64,000 nucleotides of DNA from Kofleriaceae bacterium (GCA_020633495.1 JACKDR010000014.1:151361-215360), one strand, 5' to 3'. Shown: positions 32,467 to 42,119, counted from the stretch's first letter. A program made the numbers and translations. The notes: a model not told the origin generated them from the sequence alone.

Positions 32467-34711
32467 TCGCGTCGCGGTAGGGGTCGCGGATCGTCACCGC
32501 GCCGCCGCCGTCGAAGTGGTCGACGAACAGCTCCGACCACAGGCGGTGGACCTGGGGCGTGCCGGTCGGGAAGATCGGCTTGGGCGGCGACAGCGCGACG
32601 TACGGCGGGAACAGCGGCTCGAAGTTCCGCTGCTCGACGTACTTGCGGATCATCGCGTGGCCGGCCGGGTGCAGCACGACGAACACGCCCGACGCGCCGC
32701 CGGTCCGGTTGCCGGACACCGGCCAGCTCGTCGGGTCGAGCGTGACGAACCGGACCAGGCCGCCGGTCACGGGATCGTCGGCGGGCGGCGGCGGCTGGGC
32801 CAGCGTCGCCACCGGCAGGTCGAGCGCCTTGGCGTACTGCTCCTCGGTGTCGTTCGAGACCCAGACGTCACCCCAGCCCATCGCGACGACGACGTCCGGG
32901 GACGTGCCGCCGCGCAGCGCGCCGCTGGTGACCAGCGGCGCGTAGGCCAGGGCGTCGCCGCGCTCGACGACGTTGTCGAACAGCATGACGATGGGCTCGA
33001 CCCGGGCGTCGCGCGCGGGCACCGCGACGTCGACGCGGTCGCCGACGCCGTAGGGCTCGGTGATGCCGGACAGGAACAGCCCGGCGTAGTTGGGGCTGTG
33101 CATCATCGACGGCTCGGGGAAGCCGGCGGCCGGCGACGACAGGTAGGCGACGCCGAGGCCGGGCTCGACCGCCAGGGTCACGCCGGTGATCATGACGCCC
33201 AGCGACTCGGTCAAGAGCGCGACGTCGTCGCGGAAGCTGATCGTGTCGGGCAGCCCGGCGATCGGCGCGACCGCGGCGACCAGCGGCGTCAGATCGCCGT
33301 CGCGCACGAACGCGACCAGCGACGACACCTCGAGCGCGGCGGCGCGCAGGTTCTCGCCCATCGCCTCGGGGTGGTAGCCGGGGATGCCGCCGGAGCTGCC
33401 GAGGTGGAACAGCGCGGTCGACGGGAACAGGCCGTAGTCGTCGCCGAAGCCGTCGGGGACGTCGGTGCCGAGCAGCTCGTTGCGGGTGTCCATCTGGTTG
33501 GCGGCGCGGTTGGCGCGATCGCCGTGGTAGGGCAGGTCGATCGCCAGCAGCGCCATGCCGGCGCGCGCGGCCGTGTTCACCTGGGTCAGCATGTCGTGCC
33601 GCGACCGGCCGATGCCGTGGACGTAGATCGCCACCGGCAGCGCGTCCCACGACGCCGCGACCGGCAGGGTCAGCGTGAACTTGACCGGGTGGGTGCCCTT
33701 GATGATCGGCGTGCCGTCGGCCTCGAAGGTCGGGAAGCCGTCGACGTTGGCGGTCGCCGACTGGAAGCTGGGCAGGTCGATCGTGCCCTGCACCAGCAGC
33801 GCGACGTGGTCGTGGGGCTGGGCGCGGGTGTTGTCCTCGCAGGTGCCGGGGATGGCGTCGGCCGGCTGGGTGCCCATGATCGCGGCCAGGTCGGCCTCGT
33901 CGGGCCCGACGACGTCGAGGATCGTGATCGTCGGCGGGCTGGCGGCCAGGACGTCGCGCATGCGGCGGGTCTGGTCGGGATAGGTCGCGGTGCGGAAGAC
34001 GGTCGCGGCCACCAGGTGGTCCCGCGTCGCCGCCGGCAGGACCTCGAGCAACGGCCGCAGGCTGGCCTGGGCCGCCGCCACCGCGCCGTCGGCCGGCGTC
34101 GTCGCCAGCTCGACGGCGGCGCGGAACGCGGCGGTGGCGCCCAGCGGGCTGCCGTCGGTGGCGTGGGCGTCGTCGGTCAGGTACGCGGCGTAGCGGTGGC
34201 CGGGCGCCAACACGGTGCCGCGGACCGGGACCACGGCGATCGCGCCGACGTCGGCGCGCCAGTAGACGTCGGCGGCGATCGTGGCCAGCGCGGTCGACGT
34301 CGAGGCGTCGAGGTCGAGCAGCACCGCGGCGTCGCCGATCGTGTCGGCGTCGACGTCGGCGCCGGCCGCCAGCGTGATCGGGAAGTAGGCGTTGCTGCGC
34401 AGCCCGGCGCCGTCGAGCGTGTGCAGGCCGTCGCGCAGCATCGTCACGTTGTCGTCGACCGGCGACGGCCCGGTCGGCAGCGTGGTCAACGCCAGCAGGC
34501 CGTCGCTGTCGAGGAAGAGATCGCTGGGGTAGGGGATGGCGCCCCCGGCGCCGCCGCCGCCGGGCGCGGGCGGCGCGAACGCAGCGACGGCGACCGCGGC
34601 GGGCGGGCCGGCGTCGGGGGCCGCGGTGTCGTCGCCGCCACCGCCGCCGCAGCCGGCGATCGACAGGCCCACGAACCAGAGCACGCGAAGACGCGAGAGT
34701 GACCGACGCAT
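32435..34711 (-). CDS. Large secreted lipoprotein with an alpha/beta hydrolase domain
   Basis: 758 residues from the ATG at 34711. Lipobox LSIAGC (Cys21) then a Gly/Asp spacer, so it is probably tethered to the outer membrane. The N-terminal half (AIPYPSDLFLDSDGLLALTT) resembles extracellular lipase N-terminal modules. The middle carries an alpha/beta hydrolase core: VAIYVHGIGRSRHDMLTQVN, LLAIDLPYHGDRAN, and HPAGHAMIRKYVEQRNFEPL near the end with a candidate catalytic His. The nucleophile elbow is not an obvious GxSxG; FHLGSSGGIPGYHPEAMG is the best candidate. Convergent, with a 32-base overlap, with the acyltransferase-like gene. Probable lipase or esterase; substrate unknown. Confidence 0.75.
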   Translation of the reverse strand: MRRSLSRLRVLWFVGLSIAGCGGGGGDDTAAPDAGPPAAVAVAAFAPPAPGGGGAGGAIPYPSDLFLDSDGLLALTTLPTGPSPVDDNVTMLRDGLHTLDGAGLRSNAYFPITLAAGADVDADTIGDAAVLLDLDASTSTALATIAADVYWRADVGAIAVVPVRGTVLAPGHRYAAYLTDDAHATDGSPLGATAAFRAAVELATTPADGAVAAAQASLRPLLEVLPAATRDHLVAATVFRTATYPDQTRRMRDVLAASPPTITILDVVGPDEADLAAIMGTQPADAIPGTCEDNTRAQPHDHVALLVQGTIDLPSFQSATANVDGFPTFEADGTPIIKGTHPVKFTLTLPVAASWDALPVAIYVHGIGRSRHDMLTQVNTAARAGMALLAIDLPYHGDRANRAANQMDTRNELLGTDVPDGFGDDYGLFPSTALFHLGSSGGIPGYHPEAMGENLRAAALEVSSLVAFVRDGDLTPLVAAVAPIAGLPDTISFRDDVALLTESLGVMITGVTLAVEPGLGVAYLSSPAAGFPEPSMMHSPNYAGLFLSGITEPYGVGDRVDVAVPARDARVEPIVMLFDNVVERGDALAYAPLVTSGALRGGTSPDVVVAMGWGDVWVSNDTEEQYAKALDLPVATLAQPPPPADDPVTGGLVRFVTLDPTSWPVSGNRTGGASGVFVVLHPAGHAMIRKYVEQRNFEPLFPPYVALSPPKPIFPTGTPQVHRLWSELFVDHFDGGGAVTIRDPYRDAITWPSGVGCP

Positions 34712-34762
34712 GCCCCGACGGTAGCAGGCTCGCGACAAAAGTAGAACGTTTGACTTTCGACG

Positions 34763-35296
34763 TCAGCGGCCCCGGCGCAGCTCGTAGATCCAGAGTTCGC
34801 CGAGGGTGTCGTGCTCGCGGACCCCGACGCGGCTCATGCCGAGCTTCTCGATCACCCGCAGCGACTGGTGGTGCCACGGGAACGTGGTCGCGGTCACCGC
34901 GTCGACGCCGGGCTGGGCCAGCGCCCACCGCACGCACGCCGCGGTGCCCTCGGTGGCGTAGCCCAGGCCCTGTGAAGCGTCTTCGACCCCGTAGCCGACC
35001 TCGGCGACGCCGTCGTGATCGGGGCGGCCGTGGAAGATGACGCTGCCGACCACCCGCCGCGCCGGCCCCGGCAGGATCAGCAGCGTGTCGCCCCACAGCC
35101 GCCGCGCCGGGTCGGCGCGGATCGCCGCCAGCGACGGGTGGAACGCCCGCGCGATCAGCTCCTCGCCCGGCCACGCCTCGGGCAGCGCGGCGCCGCAGGC
35201 GCGCTCGGCGGCGCCGCGGTCGCCCGCGAAGATGGCCTCGACCAGCTCCAGCGACACCGGCGACAGCTCGAGGCGCTCCGTGCGCAAGCCCGGCAT
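34763..35296 (-). CDS. GNAT-family N-acetyltransferase
   Basis: 177 residues from the ATG at 35296 (LRTERLELSPVSLELVEAIF, the usual start of RimJ/RimL-like proteins). Acetyl-CoA binding motif A is visible as VGYGVEDASQGLGYATEGTA and motif B near NHxSxRVIEKLG (here WHHQSLRVIEKLGM), both typical of this subfamily, which often acetylates N-terminal residues or small amines. Divergent from dapL with only 25 bases between starts, so promoters must overlap. Substrate unknown. Confidence 0.85.
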   Translation of the reverse strand: MPGLRTERLELSPVSLELVEAIFAGDRGAAERACGAALPEAWPGEELIARAFHPSLAAIRADPARRLWGDTLLILPGPARRVVGSVIFHGRPDHDGVAEVGYGVEDASQGLGYATEGTAACVRWALAQPGVDAVTATTFPWHHQSLRVIEKLGMSRVGVREHDTLGELWIYELRRGR

Positions 35297-35321
35297 GGAA
35301 CGAGTATATGTTCGCGCCGCG

Positions 35322-36560
35322 ATGGCACGCATCAACGACCACTACCAGAAGCTGCGCGCAGGCTACCTCTTCCCCGAGATCGGGCGGCGGGTGCGCGCGT
35401 TCGCCGAGTCCCACCCCGACGCCCGCATCATCCGGCTGGGCATCGGCGACGTCACCGAGCCGCTGGCCCCGGCGATCACCGCGGCGATGCACGAGGCGGT
35501 CGACGAGCTGGCGCGCCGCGAGACCTTCAAGGGCTACGGCCCCGAGCAGGGCTACGACTTCCTGCTCGACGCGATCCGCGAGCACGACTACCGCGCCCGC
35601 GGCGTCGAGCTCGGCCGCGACGAGATCTTCGTCAGCGACGGCAGCAAGTGCGACAGCGGCAACATCCAGGAGCTGTTCGACGCCGGCGCGACGATGGCGG
35701 TGACCGATCCGGTGTATCCGGTCTACGTCGACTCCAACGTCATGGCCGGCCGCACCGGCGCGGTCGACGCCGACGGCCGCTACCCGGGGCTGGTCTACCT
35801 GCCGACGACGCCGGCCAACGGGTTCTCGCCGACCCCGCCCGACGCCGCGGTCGACGTCGTCTACCTGTGCTCGCCCAACAACCCCACCGGCGCGGTCATG
35901 GATCGCGCGGCGCTGACCCGCTGGGTCGCGTGGGCGCGCGAGCGCGACGCCGTGATCATCTTCGACGCCGCCTACGAGGCCTACATCACCGACCCGGCGC
36001 TGCCGCGCTCGATCTACGAGATCGACGGCGCCCGCGAGTGCGCGATCGAGGTCCGCAGCTTCTCCAAGCGGGCGGGCTTCACCGGCGTGCGCTGCGCCTT
36101 CATGGTCGTGCCCAAGGCGCTGACCGGGCGCACCGCGACCGGCGAGCGGGTGTCGATCAACGCGATGTGGTCGCGCCGGCACACCACCAAGTTCAACGGC
36201 GCGTCCTACGTGGTGCAGCGCGGCGCCGCCGCGGTCTACACCGCCGACGGCCTGGCCCAGACCGGCGCCCAGGTCGCGTTCTACATGGAGAACGCGCGGC
36301 TCTTGCGCGACGGCCTGACCGACGCCGGCTTCCGGGTCCACGGCGGCCAGCACGCGCCGTACCTGTGGATCGAGGCCCCGGCGGGGGTGACGTCGTGGGA
36401 CTTCTTCGATCGCCTGCTCGCCGAGGCCCACCTGGTCGGCACCCCCGGCTCCGGCTTCGGGCCGGCCGGCGAGGGCTTCTTCCGGCTGTCGGCGTTCAAC
36501 TCGCGGGCGAACGTCGAGGAGGCGATCGCACGCATCCGCAAGGCGTTCGCGCACCGGTAG
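35322..36560 (+). CDS. dapL: LL-diaminopimelate aminotransferase
   Basis: 412 residues, the usual length. PLP enzyme that turns tetrahydrodipicolinate directly into LL-diaminopimelate for lysine and peptidoglycan. Family marks: MARINDHYQKLRAGYLFPEI at the start, GYGPEQGYDFL, SPNNPTGAVMD, and the PLP lysine Lys249 in RSFSKRAGFTGVRC. The ATG at 35322 fits the conserved N-terminus; there is no ribosome site, but TATATG at 35305-35310 lies just upstream, so the message may be nearly leaderless. Its presence suggests the short lysine route, although other dap genes lie outside the window. Confidence 0.95.
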   Translation: MARINDHYQKLRAGYLFPEIGRRVRAFAESHPDARIIRLGIGDVTEPLAPAITAAMHEAVDELARRETFKGYGPEQGYDFLLDAIREHDYRARGVELGRDEIFVSDGSKCDSGNIQELFDAGATMAVTDPVYPVYVDSNVMAGRTGAVDADGRYPGLVYLPTTPANGFSPTPPDAAVDVVYLCSPNNPTGAVMDRAALTRWVAWARERDAVIIFDAAYEAYITDPALPRSIYEIDGARECAIEVRSFSKRAGFTGVRCAFMVVPKALTGRTATGERVSINAMWSRRHTTKFNGASYVVQRGAAAVYTADGLAQTGAQVAFYMENARLLRDGLTDAGFRVHGGQHAPYLWIEAPAGVTSWDFFDRLLAEAHLVGTPGSGFGPAGEGFFRLSAFNSRANVEEAIARIRKAFAHR

Positions 36561-36635
36561 CGATCGGCCCCGGTTCGCGGCTACCCTGGGCACCACGCAG
36601 GGGATGGAGCGGTCGGACCAGCTGGGCTCCGCCGC

Positions 36636-36653
36636 GATCGATCGCGATCGATC
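36636..36653. repeat. 18-bp perfect GATC palindrome
   Basis: GATCGATCGCGATCGATC is its own complement, and TCGGAC (36613-36618) and GTCCGA (36655-36660) flank it as outer arms. It lies in the 139-base gap between dapL and the diiron gene, 47 bases before the latter's start. Confidence 0.5.
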
Positions 36654-36699
36654 CGTCCGAGGTGGTCCTGCGTAGGTCCAGTCTGAGGGAGGTCCTCCG

Positions 36700-37569
36700 T
36701 TGCCTGACGTCGCCCAGCACCTCGCGCTGTCCCAGAAGCTCCAGTACGACGATCTCGACTGGGACCTGGCCCGCGCCCACGGCATCTCGGCCACCGAGGC
36801 CGACTGCCTGCAGTACTTCGCCGACATCGAGAGCCAGACCGTCTTCTACATGCTCGAGGTCGCCAAGCTCGAGGTCGCGCGCGACCCCGAGCTGCTCGCG
36901 TTCCTCACGATCTGGAACTACGAGGAGTTCTTCCACGCCCAGGCGCTGACCCGCTTCCTGACCGAGGTCGGCGTCGTCGCGCCCGACGCCGCGGCGCGCA
37001 GCCACGACGTCCGCCGCGCCGCGCAGCTGCGCGCCACCGTCGAGGACTGGGTGCAGGTCACGCTGGCCCGCGCGCTGCCCCGCACGTTCGTGGCGCTGTG
37101 GCAGTGCTGGGGCGCGGCCGCCGAGCTGCTGACCACGCAGGCCTACGAGCAGATCATGCGGACCACCGCCAACCCGGTGCTGCGCGAGCTGTGTCGGCGC
37201 ATCGCCCGCCAGGAGCGGCGCCACTTCGCCTGGTACCTCGAGGCGTCGCGCGAGCGGCTCGCCGGCGAGCGCTTCGCCCAGCGGGTCGTGCGCAAGGTCT
37301 TCGAGCTCAACTGGACGCCGGTCGGCTCGGGGGTCAAGTCGCCGGCGCAGGTCGCGGCGCAGATCGCGCGGATCTTCCCCGGCGAGCGCATCTACGAGGT
37401 CCTGGGCACGATCGACCGGCGCATGGGCACGCTGCCCGGGATGGCCGGCTTCGACGTGTGCGGCCGCTACGCCGATCGCATCCAGGCGCTGTTGCCGGTC
37501 GAGGCCCGCGTCGTGCGCCGCGCCGGCGTCGACTACGGCGCCGACGCCGACGGCGAGGTCGCGGCGTAG
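36700..37569 (+). CDS. Diiron ferritin-like protein (acyl-ACP desaturase-like)
   Basis: 289 residues, mainly helical. It has the complete diiron set of a four-helix ferritin-like fold: Glu44 (ADIESQTVFYMLE), Glu76-F-F-His79 (NYEEFFHAQ), Glu142 (GAAAELLT) and Glu172-R-R-His175 (RQERRHFAW). Spacing of the two ExxH pairs matches soluble desaturases and related oxygenases, so it probably uses O2 for a desaturation or hydroxylation. The start is TTG at 36700, supported by GGAGG seven bases upstream; no ATG or GTG in frame nearby fits. Substrate and electron donor are unknown. Confidence 0.8.
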   Translation: MPDVAQHLALSQKLQYDDLDWDLARAHGISATEADCLQYFADIESQTVFYMLEVAKLEVARDPELLAFLTIWNYEEFFHAQALTRFLTEVGVVAPDAAARSHDVRRAAQLRATVEDWVQVTLARALPRTFVALWQCWGAAAELLTTQAYEQIMRTTANPVLRELCRRIARQERRHFAWYLEASRERLAGERFAQRVVRKVFELNWTPVGSGVKSPAQVAAQIARIFPGERIYEVLGTIDRRMGTLPGMAGFDVCGRYADRIQALLPVEARVVRRAGVDYGADADGEVAA

Positions 37570-37696
37570 GCGGGCCGCGGCGCGCCGCGGCGATCTGCAG
37601 ACCCCGCAGCGTCCTGCAGGTTCCGCAGCAGCCGCGCGCGCGAACCGGGCCGCCGGCGAGGTGACAGCGTCGGCGCCCGTGCTACCAACGAGGGCC

Positions 37697-38878
37697 ATGC
37701 TGGTGCGTCGACCTCGCTGGTGCCTGCTCGCGGTCGTCTCGGCGGTCGCCCTGGTCGCGGCCGCGTGCAAGGGCCCGGCGCCGTCCGGCAAGGGCGGCAA
37801 CCGCCGCGCCCTCGAGTTCCCGGTCGAGGTCGAGCCGGTGGCGGCGCGCGCGGTCGAGTACGAGGTCCGGGCCGACGGCTCGATCGACGTCTTCGAGCGG
37901 GTGCAGATCACCGCGCGGGTCGCCGGCGTCGTCGAGAAGATCGCCTTCCGCGAGGGCCAGCACGTCGCCGCCGGCGACCTGCTGGTCACGATCGACGCCG
38001 ACCGCTACGAGCTGGCGGCACGCCAGGCCGCGGCGGTGGTGGCGCGCGCCAAGGCCGCGCTCGCCGACGCCGAGTCGTCGCTGGCGCGGCGCCGCGCCGT
38101 CGAGGCCGACAGCCCCGGCGTGGTGCCGCCCGAGGAGATGGAGGCCTACCAGACCAAGGTCGACACCGCGCGCGCCGACGTCACCGAGAAGCAGGTCATG
38201 CTCGAGCGGGCCCGGCTCGATCGCCGCGACGCCTACGTCCGGGCGCCGTCGGCCGGGGTCATCCAGAGCCGCGACGTCGTCACCGGCTCGTACGCCCAGC
38301 CCGGCACGCTGCTGGCCACGCTGGTCCAGCGCGAGCCCCTGCAGGTGCGCTTCGACGTCGCCGAGACCGACGCCGCGCGCATCCCGGTCGGCGCCGAGGT
38401 GCGGTTCACCGTCGACGGCGACGAGCGCGACTGGGCGGCCAAGGTCACCCACGTCGCCGAGGTCGCCGACCCGCGGTCGCGCATGGTCCGGGTCAGCGCC
38501 GACGTCACCTCGGACGGCCGCGACGCGCTGCGCGCCGGCGGCTTCGCCCAGGTCGTCGTGCCGGTCGGCTCGCGCGGCGCCGCCCCGGTGATCCCGGAGC
38601 TGTCGATCCGGCCCAGCGAGCGCGGCTTCCTGGTCTTCGTCGTGATCGACGGCGTCGCCCACGAGCGCATCGTCGAGATCGGCATGCGGACCCACGACGG
38701 CCTGGTCGAGGTCCGCAGCGGCGTCGCGGTCGGCGACCAGCTGGTGGTCCGCGGCGCCGAGGCGCTGCGCGACGGCGCCAAGGTCAAGGTCGTGACCGCG
38801 GCGCCGGCCCCCGCGACCCCGCCGGGCGCGGGCGGCGCGGCGGGCAGCGCCGCCGGACCGGCGCAGGGGGCGCGGTGA
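37697..38878 (+). CDS. RND efflux periplasmic adaptor lipoprotein (second system)
   Basis: 393 residues from the ATG at 37697; the GTG at 37703 has better spacing from GAGGG (37690-37694) and could be the true start. Lipobox ALVAAAC (Cys24). Barrel-sandwich motifs VQITARVAGVVEKIAFREGQ and DAYVRAPSAGVIQSRDVVTG, helical hairpin between them, then VADPRSRMVRVSADV. Matches AcrA/MdtA-type adaptors. Stop overlaps the permease GTG as GTGA, so the two are translated together. No TolC gene accompanies this pair; it may borrow the channel encoded near 19 kb or another. Confidence 0.88.
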   Translation: MLVRRPRWCLLAVVSAVALVAAACKGPAPSGKGGNRRALEFPVEVEPVAARAVEYEVRADGSIDVFERVQITARVAGVVEKIAFREGQHVAAGDLLVTIDADRYELAARQAAAVVARAKAALADAESSLARRRAVEADSPGVVPPEEMEAYQTKVDTARADVTEKQVMLERARLDRRDAYVRAPSAGVIQSRDVVTGSYAQPGTLLATLVQREPLQVRFDVAETDAARIPVGAEVRFTVDGDERDWAAKVTHVAEVADPRSRMVRVSADVTSDGRDALRAGGFAQVVVPVGSRGAAPVIPELSIRPSERGFLVFVVIDGVAHERIVEIGMRTHDGLVEVRSGVAVGDQLVVRGAEALRDGAKVKVVTAAPAPATPPGAGGAAGSAAGPAQGAR

Positions 38879-41800
38879 CCCTCACCGAGGTCTGCATCCG
38901 CCGGCCGGTCCTGGCCTGGATGCTGATGGCCGCGACGATCCTGTTCGGCGCGGTCGCGATCCAGCGGGTCGGCATCAGCCAGTACCCCGACGTCGACTTC
39001 CCGACCATCAGCGTGTCGATGACGTGGGAGGGCGCCGCCCCCGACGTCATGGAGCAGGAGATCGTCGAGCCGATCGAGGAGGCGGTGATCCAGGTCGAGG
39101 GCGTGCGCGCGCTGACCTCGGTGTCGCGCCAGGGCACCGCCAGCTGCACCGTCGAGCTCGGCATCGATCGCGACGTCGACGTCGCGATGCAGGACATCCA
39201 GACCAAGATCGCCCAGGCCCAGCGCCGCCTGCCGGTCGACGTCGAGATCACGGCGTCGAAGTCCAACCCCGAGGACCAGCCGATCATGTGGATCGGCCTG
39301 GCCGGGCCGTACTCGCGCTCGGTGCTGACCGACTACGCCCGCTACGTCGTCAAGGAGCGCCTGCAGCGCATCGAGGGCGTCGGCGAGATCTTCATGGGCG
39401 GCTACCTCGAGCGCAACGTCCGGGTCTGGGTCGACGCCGACGCGCTGGCCGCCTACCACCTGACCGTCACCGACGTCATCACGGCGCTGCAGAAGGAGCA
39501 CGTCGAGCAGCCGGCCGGTCAGATCTCCGGCGACGGCCACGAGATCAACGTCCGCGTCATGGGCGAGGCCTTCGACCTCGACACCCTGCGCGACGTCGTC
39601 ATCACCCGCGACCAGCTGGGCGCGCCGGTGCGGGTCCGCGACGTCGCCCGCATCGAGGACGGCTTCGAGGACGAGCGGCGCCGGGCCCGGGTCTTCGGCA
39701 ACCCGGTGCAGGGCCTCGGCATCAAGAAGCTGCGTGGCTCCAACGCGGTCGCGGTGGCCAAGGCGGTCCGCGAGGCGCTGGTCGAGATCAACAAGGAGCT
39801 GCCCGAGGGCATGGAGGCCGGGGTCAACTTCGACTCGGCCAAGTTCATCGAGGAGTCGGTCCACGACATCGAGCTCGAGCTGGTCATGGCGGTGCTCCTG
39901 ACCGCGCTGGTGTGCTGGATGTTCCTGGGCTCGCTGTCGTCGACGGTCAACGTCATCGCGGCGATCCCGATGTCGCTGCTCGGCACGATCGCGGCGATCT
40001 ACTTCCTCGGCTACACGCTCAACACGTTCACGCTGCTGGCGCTGTCGCTCGCGGTCGGCATCGTCGTCGACGACGCGATCATGGTGATGGAGAACATCTA
40101 TCGCCACGCCGAGCAGGGCGCGCACCGGCTCGAGGCCGCGCGCAAGGGCACCGCCGAGATCGCGTTCGCGGCCCTGGCCGCGACCGTCGCGCTGATCGCG
40201 ATCTTCATCCCGGTCGTCTTCATGGAGGGCGTGATCGGCAAGTACTTCATGCAGTTCGGCGTGACGCTGTCGATCGCGGTGCTGCTGTCGTACCTCGAGG
40301 CGATCACGCTGGCGCCGGCGCGGTGCGCGCAGCTCTTGCGCAGCGGCCGCCAGGAGCGCAGCGGCCTGGGCCGCCTCGTCGATCGCGCGTTCGACGCCCT
40401 GGCCGCCGGCTACCGGTGGGCGCTGGCCCGCGCGCTGCGCTGGCCGGCCGCGGTGCTGGTCGTCGCCGTCGGGCTGCTGGTCGCGACCGTCATGATCTTC
40501 CAGCGCGTGCCGCAGGAGATGGTGCCGTCGCAGGACCAGAGCCGGCTGATGATCCGGCTGCAGACCGCGGTGTCGGCCGACCTCGAGGAGATGGACGGCC
40601 TGATGCAGCAGGTCGAGGCCGCCGTCAACGGCCGGCCCGACGTCGCCCGCGCGATGGCGATCATCGGCGGCTTCGGCGGCAGCGGCGTCAACACCGGCGT
40701 CTACTTCGTGACCCTGGTGCCCAAGGACCAGCGCTCCAAGAGTCAGGCCCAGATCGCCGGCGAGCTGCGGCGCCAGCTCAACGCCATCCCCGGGCTGCGC
40801 GCGGTGGTCCAGGACCTGTCGCAGCAGGGCTTCACCGCCCAGCGCGGCTTCCCCATCGAGGTCAGCGTGCGCGGCCCCGACTGGGACACCCTGGTCGCCG
40901 AGTCGCAGCGGATCAAGCAGGAGCTCGAGGAGAGCGGCCTGGCGGTCGACGTCGACAGCGACTACCAGCTCGGCATGCCCGAGCTGCGGGTCGTGCCGGA
41001 CCGCGCCCAGGCCTCCGACGTCGGCGTCGCCGCCCAGGACATCGCGACCACGGTGGGCGCGCTGGTCGGCGGCGTCCGCATCGGCAAGTACACGTCGAAG
41101 GGGCGGCGGGTCGACGTCCGGGTCAAGGTCGAGCGCAGCCAGCGCACCAGCCCCGAGGACGTCGCCCGGCTGCGGGTGCGCACCGCGTCGGGGGTGCTGG
41201 TGCCGCTGTCGCGGGTGACCCAGCAGCAGGAGCGGCCGGCGCTGCAGTCGGTGACCCGCCGCGATCGCGAGCGCGCCATCACGATCTTCGCCAACCCGGC
41301 GCCCGGCCACTCCCAGAAGGAGGCGATCGACTTCGTCCTCGGCCTGCGCAAGAGCATGCCGCCCGGCTACCGGATCGTCCCGGGCGGCCAGAGCGTCGCG
41401 TTCCAGGAGTCGATGGGCGGCCTGGTCTTCGCGTTCTTCCTCGGCCTCGGCGTCGCCTACATGATCCTGGCGTCGCAGTTCAACTCGTTCCTCCAGCCGA
41501 TCACGGTGCTCACGATCATCCCGCTGTCGCTGGCGGGCGCGCTCGGCGCCCTCTACGTCGGCGGCTTCACGCTCAACATCTTCTCGATGATCGGCCTCTT
41601 GCTGCTGGCCGGCATCGTCAAGAAGAACTCGATCATCCTGGTCGACTACGCCCAGGTCGCGCGCGAGCAGGGCGCCGACGCCCGCGCCGCGATGATGACC
41701 GCGGGGCCGACCCGGCTGCGGCCGATCCTGATGACCTCGGTGGCGACCGCGATGGCGGCGCTGCCCGCGGCGCTCGGGCTGGGCCAGGGCTCGGAGACCC

Positions 41801-41949
41801 GGACCCCGATGGCGGTCGCGGTGATCGGCGGGCTGGCCGTGTCGACCGTGCTCAGCCTGTTCGTGGTCCCGGCGTTCTACGTGGTCGCCGACGGCGCCAA
41901 GCGGGCCCTGGGCTTCGGCCGCAAGCTCGGCAACCTCGGCGACGTGTAG
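38875..41949 (+). CDS. RND efflux permease (MdtB/AcrB-like, second system)
   Basis: 1024 residues. Begins LTEVCIRRPVLAWMLMAATI, the usual first membrane helix. TM4 motif LSLAVGIVVDDAIMVMENIY with both relay aspartates, second-half motif GIVKKNSIILVDYAQVAREQ, and the family repeat GLRAVVQDLSQQGF in the porter. Distinct in sequence from the first system's permease, so it is not a recent copy. Coupled to the adaptor by a GTGA overlap. No regulator gene is adjacent. Confidence 0.93.
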   Translation: MTLTEVCIRRPVLAWMLMAATILFGAVAIQRVGISQYPDVDFPTISVSMTWEGAAPDVMEQEIVEPIEEAVIQVEGVRALTSVSRQGTASCTVELGIDRDVDVAMQDIQTKIAQAQRRLPVDVEITASKSNPEDQPIMWIGLAGPYSRSVLTDYARYVVKERLQRIEGVGEIFMGGYLERNVRVWVDADALAAYHLTVTDVITALQKEHVEQPAGQISGDGHEINVRVMGEAFDLDTLRDVVITRDQLGAPVRVRDVARIEDGFEDERRRARVFGNPVQGLGIKKLRGSNAVAVAKAVREALVEINKELPEGMEAGVNFDSAKFIEESVHDIELELVMAVLLTALVCWMFLGSLSSTVNVIAAIPMSLLGTIAAIYFLGYTLNTFTLLALSLAVGIVVDDAIMVMENIYRHAEQGAHRLEAARKGTAEIAFAALAATVALIAIFIPVVFMEGVIGKYFMQFGVTLSIAVLLSYLEAITLAPARCAQLLRSGRQERSGLGRLVDRAFDALAAGYRWALARALRWPAAVLVVAVGLLVATVMIFQRVPQEMVPSQDQSRLMIRLQTAVSADLEEMDGLMQQVEAAVNGRPDVARAMAIIGGFGGSGVNTGVYFVTLVPKDQRSKSQAQIAGELRRQLNAIPGLRAVVQDLSQQGFTAQRGFPIEVSVRGPDWDTLVAESQRIKQELEESGLAVDVDSDYQLGMPELRVVPDRAQASDVGVAAQDIATTVGALVGGVRIGKYTSKGRRVDVRVKVERSQRTSPEDVARLRVRTASGVLVPLSRVTQQQERPALQSVTRRDRERAITIFANPAPGHSQKEAIDFVLGLRKSMPPGYRIVPGGQSVAFQESMGGLVFAFFLGLGVAYMILASQFNSFLQPITVLTIIPLSLAGALGALYVGGFTLNIFSMIGLLLLAGIVKKNSIILVDYAQVAREQGADARAAMMTAGPTRLRPILMTSVATAMAALPAALGLGQGSETRTPMAVAVIGGLAVSTVLSLFVVPAFYVVADGAKRALGFGRKLGNLGDV

Positions 41950-42019
41950 CGGGTTCGGCGGTGACGGGAGCGTGGCGGGGAGGGTGGCTGCGGCGCCCGA
42001 ACCTCGCAGATCCCTGAAA

Positions 42020-42058
42020 AAAGCCGGCTTCGCGGGACCCAAGGGTCCCCGGGGGCTT
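42020..42058. terminator. Hairpin with A tract on one side and short T run on the other
   Basis: AAAGCC (42020-42025) can pair with GGCTTT (42053-42058), enclosing a near-perfect inner palindrome GGGACCCAAGGGTCCC (42034-42049). On the minus strand it ends in TTTTTT; on the plus strand only TTT follows. Likely ends the RND transcript, possibly acting on both strands. Confidence 0.45.
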
Positions 42059-42085
42059 TACAGGCCCGGGCCATCTGCACTATGA
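42057..42085 (+). promoter_or_regulatory. Candidate promoter for the pyrophosphatase gene
   Basis: TTTACA (42057-42062) and CTATGA (42080-42085), 17 bases apart and 34 bases before the ATG. The -35 box overlaps the end of the preceding hairpin. Confidence 0.35.
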
Positions 42086-42119
42086 CCCGGCTCCCTAAAG
42101 TCCCGTACGAGGTGCCCAA

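Noticed and set aside
37595..37628. CTGCAG/CCGCAG motifs repeated with a 19-base period before the second adaptor gene
   Set aside because: Only two copies of short GC-rich words; could be chance. Kept as a note, not called a feature.
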